This document shows positions 13,101 through 27,400 of a DNA stretch of 64,000 nt, piece after piece. The notes beneath the pieces are model-generated. The model was not told where the DNA came from, made no database searches, and saw nothing but the letters and a program-made list of their open reading frames with translations. This DNA comes from Channallabes apus (lineage: Eukaryota > Chordata > Actinopteri > Siluriformes > Clariidae). The DNA lies in the NCBI GenBank assembly GCA_030522415.1, contig CM060127.1, positions 2,027,114 through 2,091,113 of the forward strand, in the 5' to 3' direction. Position 1 is the first letter of the stretch. Every line of letters starts with the position of its first letter. The position numbers and the translations under genes were made by a program.

Positions 13101-16100
13101 TCAGAATGCAGCACCCATATCTCTCTCTCTCTCTGTCTGTCAGTACCAATAAACCTGACCCCTTCTGATGTCCAAGTCTGCCTGATTCTTCTTAAATCTC
13201 CTGCTGAGGATGTCCCATGTCATCTCCTTAAAGATGTAATGACTGAGAACAGTTCCACTTAATATTCAGGAAGGTGGATGTGCACTGGATGTGATGTCTT
13301 GTGACTGCAATCATTTAAATAATATAAGGACTGAAACTGCCATCAGCAGTTTTATACCCAAGTCTCCATCAGTAAACAATTGGTAACCTCAACAAAATGG
13401 TCTTTATTTAAACTTAAATTTTACATTTCTCTTTACAAAACAAGCTTATAGAGAGTATTTATTTAGAGTTGCACGATTTGGCATCGCCTAAACAAGGATA
13501 AACAAGGATGGGTTGAGTCTGGTTGCCCTGAAGGTTCTTCCACATCCTGTCTCAGAAAGTTTTTTCATGCCACTGTCCCCTCCGACATGCTCATTAAGGA
13601 CAAAAAGATAAAGCTAAAAATCTATACATTTTTCAGTTTATATCCAGAATGTTTATCTCTATAAAGCTGCTCTGTAACAATGTCCACTGTTAAAAGTGCT
13701 ACACATATTTAAAAAATGAATTGAAGGAGCTTATTCCACCTGTCACAAAGTAATCGATCTGTTACTGATTATACTATTCTATTAAGAACATTCAAGGCAG
13801 AAAGTAATTGGAACAGCGATGCTTTACATAATTGTTTTAACAAGGACTGTCAGGTTTTCTAAAGTATGAACTAGCTGCCCAGGAACTTCCCAAAGAGTAT
13901 GATGATTAAAGGATGATTAATCTAGTGTTGAAATTAGGAGGTCTGTATGGAGCTGTCTCTCTGTATGAGGAGACACCAGAACCATAAGCCATGTTTCACC
14001 TTCACCAGCTTACTCTGGCTAAGCTAACTTAGAAACTATTCAGAACTATTCAGGTCGAAATAAAACCTCTGCTTTTATTGTGGAAGTCCTGGTTATATAG
14101 TGAGGTCTTAAAAGAGGTGATTGTTCAGTCAACCTGGTGCCTTGTTACACTCCCCCTTAGGGCAGATTTTACTCACTGTCAAATCCAGACAAAGCAGGCA
14201 AGGGATAAATAAATAAATAAATGATTCTCTGGCAGCTGGGATTATTTGGCCATCCTCCATCTCTGATCATTCCGCATCAACCACTAGGGTCTAAACAACA
14301 TCACAGTGAAGAACGAATGGGTATGACTATAACCTCGGTTCCCTGAGGGAGAGGAACGAGGTACAACACATATTGTATGGGATATCACGTATATTCATAT
14401 CACATATATTCACGCCCCGCCGAGCATCTACCAAAGTCAGGCATAAGAACCCTGGTAGCTACTCTACTGCATCATGGACCCCGCAGAGAAGACCGAATGA
14501 GCCACCGAGGGGGCCGTTATATCAAGTCGGTAGAACCGGACAAAGGTGTGCGGTGAGGACCAACTGGCTGCCGCGCAAATGTCACCCATGGACATCCCTT
14601 TGAACAGCACTCACGATGTTGCCATAGCTCTCGTTGAGTGCGCTCTCACACCCTGAGGCAATGGCACACTCTTACTGCTATAAGCTAATGAAATAGCCTC
14701 CACAATCCAATGGGAAAGCCGCTGTTTAGACAGTGCTTTACCCTTTACTGGACTAGCAAAACAGACGAACAGTTGATCACATGAGCGCACATTCACCGTG
14801 CGATCCATGTAGACCCGTAGAGCACGTACAGGGCACAAATTATGCAATTTTCCCTGCCCCTCAGAAGCAAAAGGGGGGGGGGGGACAAAGGCTATGAAGG
14901 TCAAAGACCATAGAGGTATAATCAGTGGAGACCACCTTGGGTACATAGGCCGCGTTCGGTCTTAGAGTAACCTTTAAACCATTAGCAGCAAACTGCGTAC
15001 AAGATGGATGCACGGACAAAGCGTGGAGATCACCCACTCATTTAGCAGACGCTAGAGCAAGAAGAAGTGCTGTCTTGTATGACTCAATTGGCTCAAAAGG
15101 AGGCCCACAGAGGGCCTCAAGTACTAGCAATAGATCCCAAGACGGAACACTGGACCTCACAGTGGGTCGCAAACGTCGTACTCCTTTTAGAAATCGTACC
15201 GCCAGCAGATGAGCACCTGGTGACACTCCATCAAAACCAACATGACAGGCTGATATAGCCGCCAAGTACACTTTAATGGTAGAGAAAGAAAGGCTTTTTT
15301 CTAATAGTTCCTGAAGAAAAGACAAAACTTCCACCATGGAGCACTGAAATGGAAGAACCTTACGTTCTCGACACCATTGTTCAAAAGCTTGCCACTTGTA
15401 AGCATATAAGCCTCTCGTAGACGAAGCCCGAGCACTTTGAATTGTCTCAATCACATTCGGGGGAAGCCCTTTAGCTATCAGATTGGACCTTTCAACAGGT
15501 AAGCATGCAAGTTCCACAGCTCGGGATGCGGGTGCACTACCTCTCCCCTTGCCTGAGACAGAAGATCCCTGAGGAGAGGAAGTTTCCATGGCTCTGCTGC
15601 TAGCAGGCTGACTATCTCTGCATACCGCAACTTCGCCAGCCAACGAGGGGCCACCAGGATTAGTGACAGGCCCTGCTGGCGCACCCTCTCTGTGACAGGC
15701 AGAATCAGTTCTACTGGAGGAAAAGCATACAATAGAGCTGGGGGCCATGAGTGTGCCAGCGCATCGATCCCCAGAGGGGCATTGCGGTCCGTTATGGAGA
15801 AAAATAGCGGGCAGTGAGCATTCTCCTTTGATGCAAAAAGATCCACTGCTGCCCTGCCGAAGCGCTCCCAGATCTGAGCTACCACCCATTGGTGTAACCT
15901 CCATTCCCTCACAAGCGGGCCCCCTCTGGATAGAAGGTCCGCCCCAAGATTCAGGCGCCCTGGAATGTGAGTGACCCTGAGTGACAGAAGATGAACACTG
16001 GACCAGAGCAATAGAGAGTGAGATAGTTTTAGCAGTGGGAGTGAGCGAGTCCCCCCTTGTCTGTTTATATACGACACCACTGTTGTGTTGTCTGTCCTGA

Positions 16101-19100
16101 TCAGAACATGATGACCTGTCAGGGTCCGACGAAAATGCCTCAGGGCTGAAAAACCTGCCAACAGCTCCAAACAGTTGATGTGAAGCCTGCGCTGTTCCTT
16201 TGACCACGCCCCCCTGACCGCGGAGCCGTCGCACAGAGCGCCGCAGCCGCTGAGCGAGGCATCTGTTGACACCACTTTGCGAAACGACACCCTGCCTATC
16301 GGAGAGCACTGACGTAATAGCCTGGGTTCCCTCCAGGGCAGAAGAGCTGTCATGCATGACGGTGTCACTGTCAACCTCCTGTTGAGGTGGCGCGCCGCAC
16401 ATAGGAAGTGAGAGCGCACTCAGCACTGAAAAGCTCGCATGTTCAACAGCCCGAGAGGCACCACAGCGATCATAGACGCCATCATTCCCATTAACTGTAA
16501 AAACACTCGGAAACGAAGTTTGTGTTGCAACTGAAACAGAGCAAGGCAGCACTGAAACACAGTTATTCTGTGCTCTGAGAGACGTGCTCGGCTGGTAACG
16601 GAGCATATCTCCAGACCCAGGAATGAAAACTGTTGACTCGGAGTCAATGAGCTTTTCTTCATGTTTATTGAGAACCCTAAAGTCTGAATGTGAGACACAA
16701 CCAGCGCTGTTTGTTTCTCCGCCTGCTCGCCTGAGCACTAGGTACTCGTAGGCCACGCCCTCGATTGCAAACCTCAGGAACTTCCTGTGGCGCGGAAAGA
16801 TCGCTATATGAAAGTAAGCGTCTGTGAGATCTATCGTAGTGAACCAATCCCAAGGGCCTATTGCATTTAGCAGCTGCCTCAGTGTAAGCATTTTGAACTT
16901 GTACGTTCTTAGAAACGTGTTCAATATTCTCAGATCCAAAATAGGACGCAGCCCTCCCCCTCTCTTCGGAACGGCAAAATAATGGCTGTACCAGCCTGAG
17001 TTCATTTCCGAAGGAGGAACCACTCCAATCGCCCCTTTGCTCAGAAGAGAATTTATCTCCTCCCGAAGCACCGCTGCTGCGGCGTCCGACACCACTGTGT
17101 TACCACTACGAAAGAGAAGCGCGGTGGCCTTGTGCGAAACTGTAGTCGGTATCCCATAGCGACCGTGTTTTGCACCCATGTCGAGACTGCGCATGCGCGC
17201 CACTCGAGGATGTGGGAAGCCAGCCGGCTCACCCTGATCTCTGAAAGGGGGCTGCTGCCCCCTGGCATTCTGCCAGAGTGCAGCCTCATCAATGGAACTG
17301 GGCTTTTTTGCTTTGCAACATTGCAAACAGGAAAACTCTTTATTGGTTTTAATGAAACGTTCACATTGTTTACAAAAGGCACAATTTTTGAGGCAATCAG
17401 ACTGTAAACATTGGGGGCACTTGCTGTAAGTCCCTGAAAATTTCTTAACACGCCCCAACCGGGGTTCATAACTTGAACACAAACACTTGTGTGTGAGGGG
17501 GGGGGGATTGTGCTTGGGAGACTGTGTTAGGGAAGTGCAGCGCCGTTTGGGACTGACTCCCTGAATATAACTTAGCGGCCTCTTGGGCGCCATTGGGAGA
17601 GGAGAAACAGTGTCTCCCTGCTAACAGAGCTCCCCTCCCTTTGAAATCTGAGCTAGGAGGAGTGAGGATTCTTCCTCCTAGTCGCTGAATCCTTCCGGAG
17701 GCCCGGTGGGGGGCCGCTACTCCAGGCCGACTGCCGTGGATTTTGCCCAGAAGGTTGTTGCTTCACCGGCCGGGAGCTCGAGCTAGCTGCCGGCGGTGGT
17801 CTTCTCTGAGGTGGCCACGGAGTAGTCATTCTTCGAGCCTGTTTGGGCTTCACCTCTCGTCGCAGGATGATATCTCGCAACGCTTCAGCCTGCTTTCTTT
17901 TGAAGTCAAACCTCGGCTGAATGGCATCGAGTGACTGGCCGAACAAACCCTCAGCAGACACCGGTTCATCCAAGTAGACTGCCCTGTCTCTATCCGGTAG
18001 GTCAGAGAGCGTGAGCCATAAATGCCTCTGTGCTACCACTGCGCTCGCCATACCTCTCCCGAGGGAAAGAGCCGCACAACGAGACATGCGCAAAATGTAG
18101 TCTGTCGCAGTCCTGACCTCATTAAGCAGCACACATAGTGGGCTCTCCTGAGGCACCAGTGAACCGAGCTCCGCCAAACACATTGCCTGATATGTTTGAA
18201 GCAGCGTAACAGAATTGAGAGCACGAGCAGTGCCCGCTTGAGCGCGGTAAATCTTCTCCAGCTGGGCAGAGGAGAATCTACATTGTTTGGACGGAAGAAC
18301 AGTAGGACCAGACACTCCGTGGTTCTGCGAGGGTGCCAGATAAGCAGCCAAAGATGGCTCCATTGGCGGTGGGCTCACTAGTCCTGCTTTTTCAGCTCCG
18401 TTCAATTCCAAAAACTGTCCTCTTTGCCACATTAGCTTCCATGCTCATGACAGCTAGCACTGTTAGCACAGCTAAACAGGAGTCACCCGAACCGAAACGT
18501 CGCTAATGTTACGACTGACAGGGAACTTAAAGTCAGTGCTCCGCGCGTAGACGACTCACCAAATGAGGCTGTTGTCGCTAACACCAACAGGAACAGTTAA
18601 GCTGATTTAAGCGCAGTCTAGTAAAGTAAATGTAGAGTTGACTAGCAGCACCTAGAAAACTCTACGGAAAGGTGTTCACAGCGAGGTGAAGAGCGAAAGA
18701 ACGGAAGGTCAATCGTGGCGACGATGGGTTATAGGTGTAGGTGGGGCTACACTTACGTCACCACAGGTTTGCCTGCCTTACAGCGTGAATAAAGGTGGCT
18801 TCAGCCAGGACACTAGAGGGCGTGATATCCCATACAATATGTGTTGTACCGAGTGAATCGACTGAAAGGGACCAGATAGCTATTCCATTTACTGTATCAC
18901 TTTCGCATTCAAACTCCCCCAATGGGCAACTATATTCACCAAACTTGCATAGTGCCCGAATATGGAATGGATACATTGCCTGATTGCTCCAAAAAAATTT
19001 TTGTCAAAGTGGACATTTATGACAGTAGTGTTTTAGCCATTCTATCGCAACGCTGCAGTCTGGTTAATCACCTGCTCCCAAATGCCCTTTTCTCCTGAAA

Positions 19101-21410
19101 ACTCCTCGAGCGGTTGTACAAGCAACCCATGTGGAGACTGAAAAAAAAAATGTCTCAACTCATTACCAAATTATTCTGCCGCTTTAATGTCCTACTAGTC
19201 CCACCAGTTACTATATATATATATATATATATATGTGGACATGGAGAAGTGCTCATGATACCCTCCTCAGATACCCTCCTCTCAGCACTATGTGAAATGG
19301 GCATCATAAATGCTAAGGATCTCCTGCCTATTGCACTAAGAAAATGGAATGGCTATGTATGTTGGACAATCATTTTGTCCCTGAGAGGAAAAAAGCAGTC
19401 CTAATAAAATCATTGATGCCATGACATTTACTATAAATTCTGACTGCAACTGTTAACTTTTAAAATCTTTTTAAATGGTTAGTTTATTTTATATCAAATA
19501 ATTTTCTGGGGGACAAAAAAGACTTTAGGTCTTTAGGTTCAAAAAGTTGTGTCAGTGATGTGTCCTGCATTCCCAGTGTAACTCACCGGGCTGCTGACTG
19601 GATGTGAAATCTCTGATGGGACGTCTATCGGGCTCTCAACAGTCAGTGGCATGTCTTGGACTTCATTAATGTTCGTAACCATGGAGGATTCACTGCAGAT
19701 CTGATGATAAAAATATATATATATATATTGTTTTCTCCAGCTGAGTTGATCAAAGTGCAGAAATTCATCTCCCATGTCCCCATTAGTTAAAACTATTTTT
19801 AAAAAAGTGCTGCACTTACTGCACTTTCAATGTGAATAGTTTGGAGGTTCACTGCCCTGCAAAACAAAGTGCCATGCATGTGATAATACTGTTTTTACTA
19901 ATATCGCACGTTCATGAGAATATTTAGGTTGTAGTTTGTAGAAAAATGAAATCATACGTGTTAGTATCTGCATGAAGGGCCATTTGGACGGTTACAGTCT
20001 CGTCCGTCTTTGGTTTTTCTACGATCGCATCTACATGCAAAAGTTCCTGTGAAGAGCAAAATGTAAGCATTAGGTCTCCTGCTTTTAGGTAAGGTGGCAC
20101 CAATACAATCGAAGATGTATAAATTTAAATAAACTGTAAGTGGTAAATGCTTGTGTACCAAATGCTTCATAAAAAAAAAAAACAAAGAACTACAATAGTT
20201 TGTGTCAGTCATGTGTACAGCATTTCCAGTGTAACTCACAGAGGTGCTGATTGGATGTGAAATCTCTGATGGGACGTCGGTCACCAACATGTCTCGAGTT
20301 TCGTCCATTTTCACAACCATGGAGGAATCACTCCAGTTCTGATAAACACAAAAGAATTTCTATAATATATTTATCAAACAAACTGTCTAGGAAATCATTA
20401 TTCAATGGCTCACTTACTTCAACAAGTCCAAAGTATTTGATGACAACATCTCCAGAAATACCAAGTGCAGAAACATTCAGTAAAGGAATGCGGTGTTTAA
20501 ATGTACAGAGTCGCGAGTCGTTCACATAGACCTGTAGAAGCAGAGTACATTTTGGTGTTTGTCCATTATAGGAGTTTGGTATTTTGTGTCCATGTCTGCT
20601 TACTGATTTAGGAAGCACACCTCATATCCCTCTGAGTTGATGACAATGAACATACTCAAGGTTGCTTCCTTAGTAAAGGCTGTGACAGAGGCGTGTTCCT
20701 CAGTCTCCCAACTCCCATTTCTAAAGCTGTTTAGGGCGACTATATCACCAATCCGAGGGCTGATGTGGAAAGCGATGTCATCACCTTCAGACTCACCCGT
20801 CAGGAGATTTATTGTAAACCTGAGAAGAAAAAAAAAAACATAATTAAAATGTTGGATTCACTGTGAATGTTTTAAAAGTTCAGGGCAGCACCAAAAAAAA
20901 TGTCATGTTAATGATAACTGATTTTTATTGCGTTTGTCGCTCTTAGATGTAATTCTCCAAGTGAAATTGTTTTAAGTTCAGCAACTGACAGAAACATGAA
21001 ATCATACTCTTTGGCATCTGCTGTAAGAGCCCCGTGAAACACTACTGCCATGTCTGTCTTTAATCCTCCTGGAATCTCGCCTACATATGGAAGTTCCTGT
21101 AACAAAAAAATACAAAATAGGTTGTCTTAGGTAAAGAGTTTCTTTCTGAAGATCCAGATTTTAAATTGCTGTTAGAAATTGACATACACTGAATATGAAT
21201 GTCATACCAAAATTGGGCTTTTATTGGTTTAATTGAACTTGTGTTTTTCTGGGGCAGAATGATTGTACAAGATAAATATTTAATTGAAGGAACCAAGAAC
21301 TTGGAGCATGGTCAAAGTTAAACATACACCAATTTAGATTATTAATATACATTAATATAAAAATATATTTTAAAATGTAATATAAAAATGTGTGTGTGTG
21401 TGTGTACCTA

Positions 21411-21463
<53 letters not shown>

Positions 21464-24400
21464 CACTCTAGTTGTACTGACCAAACAGTGGAAAAGACCA
21501 AGGAGCTCTGTGCATATCTGAGGAAGAGGATGTTAGATTTACACTCATCAGAAACATCTCTCAGAGTCTCTTCTAAAATACTGAAAACTATCAAATCAGC
21601 TCAAACTTTTGTATGCATGAAAAAGTAATTGTGAGGTGGAGTCACTTGGCCAAGGTCTGGAGGAAGGCCCAAACTGTCCACTTCAGCTGAGAGGAATTTG
21701 ATTTGGATGGCAATTAAACCCAAGAAGACTGTTTTGCTGCCAAGTGAACTGATGCATTTCCAAAAAGTGGATGGAATCATAAAGCAGGAGAACCCCGGAA
21801 CTCTTCAGCAGAGCCTCTCATCAAGATAAATTCTGTGTATGTGTCCTGTATCAATTTCCACCACAGCCCACAGGACAATGACTCAATTTCATGTCAAGTT
21901 GTTTGTGGAATGGATAAACAGGTTAACTTTTACCTTTTAGAGCCTTAACTTTGTAAAAAAATAAATAAATGTGGATCACACTTGGGCCTGTGCGAGGAAA
22001 CCAACAAATTTAACTGAACACTCAATTTTAATTCTAAATCATAATTCTTCCAGAAGCCTGTAGATGGTTATCAAACACATCTGCACAGCAATCCATGATA
22101 ATTAAGAACTGCAGAGAGAAGGAGGAAGAAATCACACTTTGATGCAGATCTTGTTTCTTACAGTGTTCTCCTGTCTAAATTCTAATGTGAAGTGACTTCT
22201 GCTAAAAGCTCTAAGTCTACAGGGAAAAGATACATAGGAACCTTCTGCTCATGATCCTTGCAAGTTCCACAGCCTCTTCTATTCTTCTACTTAACACAAT
22301 AGCTCCTCAAAGTGGCACATTCCACAGAAACTGTCATTCTGTCCATCACTTAGAAAATCTATGCTGCTAGATCGCCAAAATGTCATCTAAACTTATCTTA
22401 CTGGACTTCTCAGCAGTGTCTGACATGGTAAACCACAAGACTCTGTTATCTATGCATGATCCTTGGAATCTGTGGCACAGCATGGCAATGATGTGCCGCC
22501 TACCTAGAAGTTAAGAGTCAAAATAGAGGGGATCAAAATCTGCTCCATGCACACTCTTCACTGGCATTCCACAAGGCTCAGGACTTAGTCCTCTTCTGTT
22601 CTCCCTCTATGTTCGATCTCTCGTTGAGGTCATATCCTTGCACAGCTTTTCTTACTATCATCCTGCAGATGCCACTCAACTCTGAGAGACCTGAAGAAAG
22701 GCATTGATGCTTTTATTAGTTTGCAGGGTTACAATGTGTGCCTGTGATGGATGTATGGCTAAATCATATGTCAATCCTTGCTCACTGCTCTTCTACAGGT
22801 GCGCAAAGGGGCAGGGCAGCAGGAATGAGCACAGATGGTGACTTGTTATCGTTAATTGATCTTGGGCATTTCCTGCATTATAAAACCAAAGCGGGGAGTA
22901 TAGCTGGAGGTCCTGGCAGTGGCATGCAAGCGGGGTGATGTAATGTGCCCCAGGGACTTCAAGGGCCATAGAACTGAAAGCTGCTGTTTGAGCTCTATGT
23001 TGAGGTCAGCCGCGAGATTCTGAGGCAATGTGCATCCACGCTAAAGCCTTCATTCACAGCTGGGAGAGCCACCAGACATCAGAAAGAACTTCTGCCTGAA
23101 GCTGCACCCAAAGCTGGGACGGGCCATTTGGCCAAGAAACATCCATAGGTCTTTTTGTCTTCAAGGACGGCATTGTGTGTGTGTGTGTGTGTGTGTCTGT
23201 GTTTTTGAATACTGCGCGGCAGTTAAAAAAAGAAAAAAAAAGCAGAAAGCAAAAGTAAAATGGCGGAGTTAGAAAAGAGATGTTTACCTTCATGTGAGAG
23301 ACTTCTCGATGATGATGATCGCCATGCTTTCTGCGTTGAATGTTTGGGGGAAGAGCACGCTATGCTCGGGTTCGAGGGAGAATGCGAGCACTGTGATCTC
23401 TTCTCAATCAGAGTGCTTCATGCCAGGCCCGTGTTCTTTAAGGGGAAATCGCGAGCCACGGCTTTAAAGGGAAAGCACGTTAGATGGATACACCCATTTC
23501 TCTCGTGCTCTCACCGGATCGTGAGCCTCTCGTGATGAGCGAGTGTACGAGGAGTTACTTGAGGTGGTACCTAGGGCAGTCGGACGCCAACACCTTGACT
23601 GGGTGAAACAGGAGCACGAGACCCCCAAAAGCTCAAAGCTAGAGGACAGGTTTCTGTCGGGTGGCCGGAGGGAAGGGTCTCAGCGATGGTCCCTCCCCTT
23701 CTTTGGTGACCACCATGACGAGGTGACTCATTTATGGAGTAATCTTTATTCGTCCTGTGTCTTTATACCATCGATTTATTTGACTATCGTTGACGCAAAG
23801 GCATGGGGCTATATTATAATGCCCCAAATTGAAGAGACGCTTGTGGGTTCTCTCTCTCTCCTGGGAGCTCGTCATCATTGAAAAAGCTCACTCTCCCCAC
23901 TAAGCCATGCAGACTAATATCTTCGCTAGTGGGGAAAGCTTTTCAAGCAGCGGGTCAGGCTGGTGCTGCCCTGCACACCATGGCGGCTCTGCAGACATAT
24001 CAGGCTGACCTGCTGAAGGACTTGAGCACTGGCGGGTCCATCGCTGAAGGGGCATTTTCAGAGCTGCGCCGAGCCAGGGATTTGTCTCTTCGTGCGACCA
24101 AGCAGTTCTATGGCTGCCATGGTTGCCATGGAGCGCATCTGCGGCTCAACCTCAAAAACATCAAGGACAAAGACCGCACTTTGCTCCTTGATGACCCCAT
24201 CTTGCCTTCCGGTCTATTTGGCAATGCCGCCAACACCGTCACCATCAGGTTTCGGGAGGCTAAGCGATACGAGGAAGTGTTTGTGAGGTTTCTTCCCGCC
24301 GTGCTCAAGAGTTGGAGCTGTTGGCCACCCAGTCCCGACCAGGTCCGGTTCCTTTGAGGCATGAAGCACAGAAAGAGAGTGTGGCAAGACGAGCACCCCC

Positions 24401-27400
24401 TCGTTGGGACTGAGGTGCGGCTCGGCGCGCTTCACAGTCTGCCTCAAGGAGACCGGACCTGAGGAGCATCATCTCCTTTAAAAGGAAGTCCCATAGATGA
24501 CTGGTTGATTTTGGCTCAGTCTCTGGAGCTAGCACTTCGACATCAGGATGTCGTCCTAGCTCATCTCAAATCTCTAGGGTTGAGACTCAACGCCAAGAAA
24601 AGCATTCTCTCTCCTGCTCAGAGGACAACTTATTTGGGGGGTCGTACGCATGCACAGCTGTCTCCTGCACGTATTGAATCCATTCTAAATACCCTAAAGA
24701 AGATCAAGCTAGGCCAGAAAGTGACTTTTCATTACTTTCAGAAAATCCTAGGTCATTGGGTGAGGGATGCTATTGCCCTAGCCTACGAGGCGTGTGGTCA
24801 GACTTCACCTCTAGGAGTTAGGGTCCATTCAACTAGGGGGCTTGCTTCGTCAATGGCTTTGACGAAAGGTGTATCCCTTTGCAGCAAGTATAGGGCCAGG
24901 GGTAGCTCAGTGGTTAAGTCATTGGACCACGGTTCGGAAGGTCCCAGGTTCAAACCCCACAACCACCAAGTTGCCACTGTTGGGCCCTTGAGCAAGGCCC
25001 TTAACCCTCAACTGCTCAGATGTGTAATGAGATAAAAATGTAAGTCGCTCTGAAAAAGTGCGTCTGCCAAATGCCTAAATGTAAGTGTGTGATACTCCAA
25101 TGCCGAACTGTAGGCATGACTGGACATCTTTTCAGAGAAAATTGACCTGAGGATGTTTTTGTTTCATGCCTATTTATAACCTCTAGGTGCACATAATCAA
25201 ATGACGTCACCTGACCGAGGTTATACAATATAGCCTTTTCGCAGTATCTCGTTCCCACTTTTTCAGGGAACAGGGTTACAGTCAAGTAACCCGAGACGTA
25301 TTCCTTCCATTGGCTTCCGGTACAGTTCTGGATTCAGTTAAAAGCCCAAGACAAGACAAGACAGACAGATTGACAAGACAGATTGACCTGACAACATAAA
25401 TTAACAACATAAATTAACAAAAACTAACTGGCTAACTCAGAGAGGAAGACTATCTACGTTTTTTTTTTATTATTTTTTTTTTTTTACAGCAACATGAAGT
25501 GCTCGTGCAAATGTGCAAACAAGAGCAACAAAGTGACAGTGCGACAAACATGACATAACACAACATAACATAATACTCTGTGGTGTTGAGGTGGTGAGTT
25601 GAGGTAGTGGAAAACCAGCAAACGTTCCTTAATGTAGCAGCAAGAATCTATGTACCTGTACAGCATTCAAATGTATGTGTCCTTATTGTCCAAGTGTGTG
25701 AGGGCAAGATGGAGTGTAGTGGAGATGGTGTCATCCCTTGAGCGGTTAGGACGGTACGCAAATTGCAGTGGCTACAGTGAGGGGAGCAGCAGGGTCTTGA
25801 TGCGTCTCATGACGAGCCGCTCGAAGCACTTCATGATGGTGGGTGTAAGTGCAACGGGACTGTAGTCATTGAGACAGGACACAGAAGACTTCTTGGGCAC
25901 GGGGACGATGGTGGTGGCCTTGAAGCACGTGGGAACGACGGCGCTGCTCAGCGAGATGTTGAAGATGTCGGTTAGAACATCTGCCAGCTGTTCCTCACAT
26001 TCTCTGAGCACTCTGCCTGGGATGTTATCTGGTCCAGCAGCTTTATGTAGGTTAACTCTGCATAGAGTTTGTAGTACTGTAAGTCTGCATCAGCTGTAGT
26101 AAGACACAGCACCTGGTCGTTCGGAGGAGGGGTGATCTTCCTCGCCACCACGTCGTTATACCTGTCAAACCGAGCATTGAAGTTGTTCAGCGCATCTGGG
26201 AGGGAGCCGTCACCATCACAGGCAAGTGATGTCGTCCTGTAGTGAGTAATGACTTGTAAGGCCTGCCGCATGCGCCGTGTGTCACCGCTGTCTCTGAAGT
26301 GGTTGCTTGCTCTTCTAAGGGCCACCTTGTCTCCCGCTTTGAGTATCCTTAGAAGTCGGGTCCTTAGAATCGGGTCCTTAGAAGTGCATGCATTCCGTAA
26401 TAATACACGGTTTCTGATTGGGTTGTGAGATGATGCTCTCGGAGATAGTGATGTCATCGGTGCACTTATTGATGTCGCTGGTCACTGATGACGTGTACTA
26501 CTCCAAGTCATTGAAATCGCTGTAAGTTGCGGCCTCCCTAAACATATTCCAGTCAGTGTTCTCGAAACAGTCCTGAAGAGCAGAGATGGCTCCTGCTGGC
26601 CAGGTCTTCACCTGCTTCAGTACCGGTTTTGAACGCCTGATGAGTGGTCTGTATGCTGGAATTAGCATAACAGAGATGTGATCTGAGTAGCCGAGGTATG
26701 TACCCGATATGCGCCGGGAATGTTTGTGTAAACAAGATCCAGCGTGTTTTCCCCTCTCGTTGCACAGTCCGCATATTGATGAAATCTAGGAAGCACTGAC
26801 TTGAGATCTGCATGGTTGAAATCTCCAGCAACAATAAACAGTCCATCCGGGTGTGTATTTTGCAGTTCACTGATCTTTTCATACAGTTCCCATAGCGCTT
26901 CCTTAGCATTAGCGCTAGGTGGAATGTACCTCGCGAAACGAGGCTGGCCCATCTAGCTGAATGGCGGCATCCGGTACTCTGTCGCTGAGCCATGTCTCCG
27001 TGAAAACAAAGACACAGCAGTCTCTAACCTCACTTTGTGTAGCCTTCTGGAGTCGGATGTAATCCAGTTTATTGTCCAGGGAGCAGACGTTGGATAAGAT
27101 GATGGACGGGAGAGCCGGCCAGTTAGGGTTTGTTTTTAGCCTAGCACACACTCCCGCCCGCTTGCCGCGCTTCCGCTTCCTCCCACACTGCTTCCGATGT
27201 TCCCTCCTCCGGCATCAGGCAATGCCGAGGCTTCGAGGCCTGGTTCACGGAGCAAGCTACGGTCGCATAGCTTTTCCCGCAGCTCATCGTGGATATCGTT
27301 AACCGGGTTATTTAGGTTCAAAACGTCTGCCGGTTGTATGTATGGACACCAGTCGCGACCATATCCATACACAAAGTAAAATAAACGCGTTACACACAAA

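Larger units (their letters stand above)
5345..13130 (+). mobile_element. LINE reverse-transcriptase fragment split by gypsy
   Basis: The left stub at 5345-5358 encodes the catalytic HCYADD motif. The frame resumes after the gypsy at about 12712-12930 with [26 protein letters not shown] and [10 protein letters not shown], followed by decayed RT sequence ([12 protein letters not shown]) to about 13130. These motifs are those of the L2/CR1 group of non-LTR retrotransposons. It is a dead copy with stops and frameshifts. Assignment beyond non-LTR RT is an inference. Confidence 0.65.
14330..18860 (-). mobile_element. DIRS-type tyrosine-recombinase retrotransposon
   Basis: A perfect 30-bp inverted repeat bounds the element (14360-14389 and 18821-18850, word GTACAACACATATTG and its complement). 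On the left it continues into CGGTTCCCTGAGGGAG. Minus-strand order: gag (18432-17653), RT, RNase H, tyrosine recombinase. Inverted termini plus a tyrosine recombinase in place of a DDE integrase define DIRS elements. No target duplication is expected or seen. It lies in the 15-kb intron of the galectin model. Stops and frameshifts show it is inactive. Confidence 0.9.
23150..25290 (+). mobile_element. DIRS element copy 1, internally deleted
   Basis: Second DIRS family, plus strand, 5' terminus missing. Gag with Cys/His segment ([21 protein letters not shown]) at 23260-23535, frameshift, gag continuation 23543-24357. It jumps to the end of RT at 24505 ([36 protein letters not shown]) and directly to the recombinase end ([13 protein letters not shown]) at about 24820. 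RT core, RNase H and most of the recombinase are gone. The right terminus (25158-25290) matches, inverted, the left terminus of copy 2 at 32178-32240. Confidence 0.82.

Noticed and set aside
21392..21628. Coding frame with poly-Glu/Arg run
   Set aside because: Produced by the (TG)n(AG)n microsatellite.
24893..24965. A tRNA gene (A- and B-box-like motifs)
   Set aside because: No full cloverleaf, and it continues into a SINE body and tail; same for 47240-47310.
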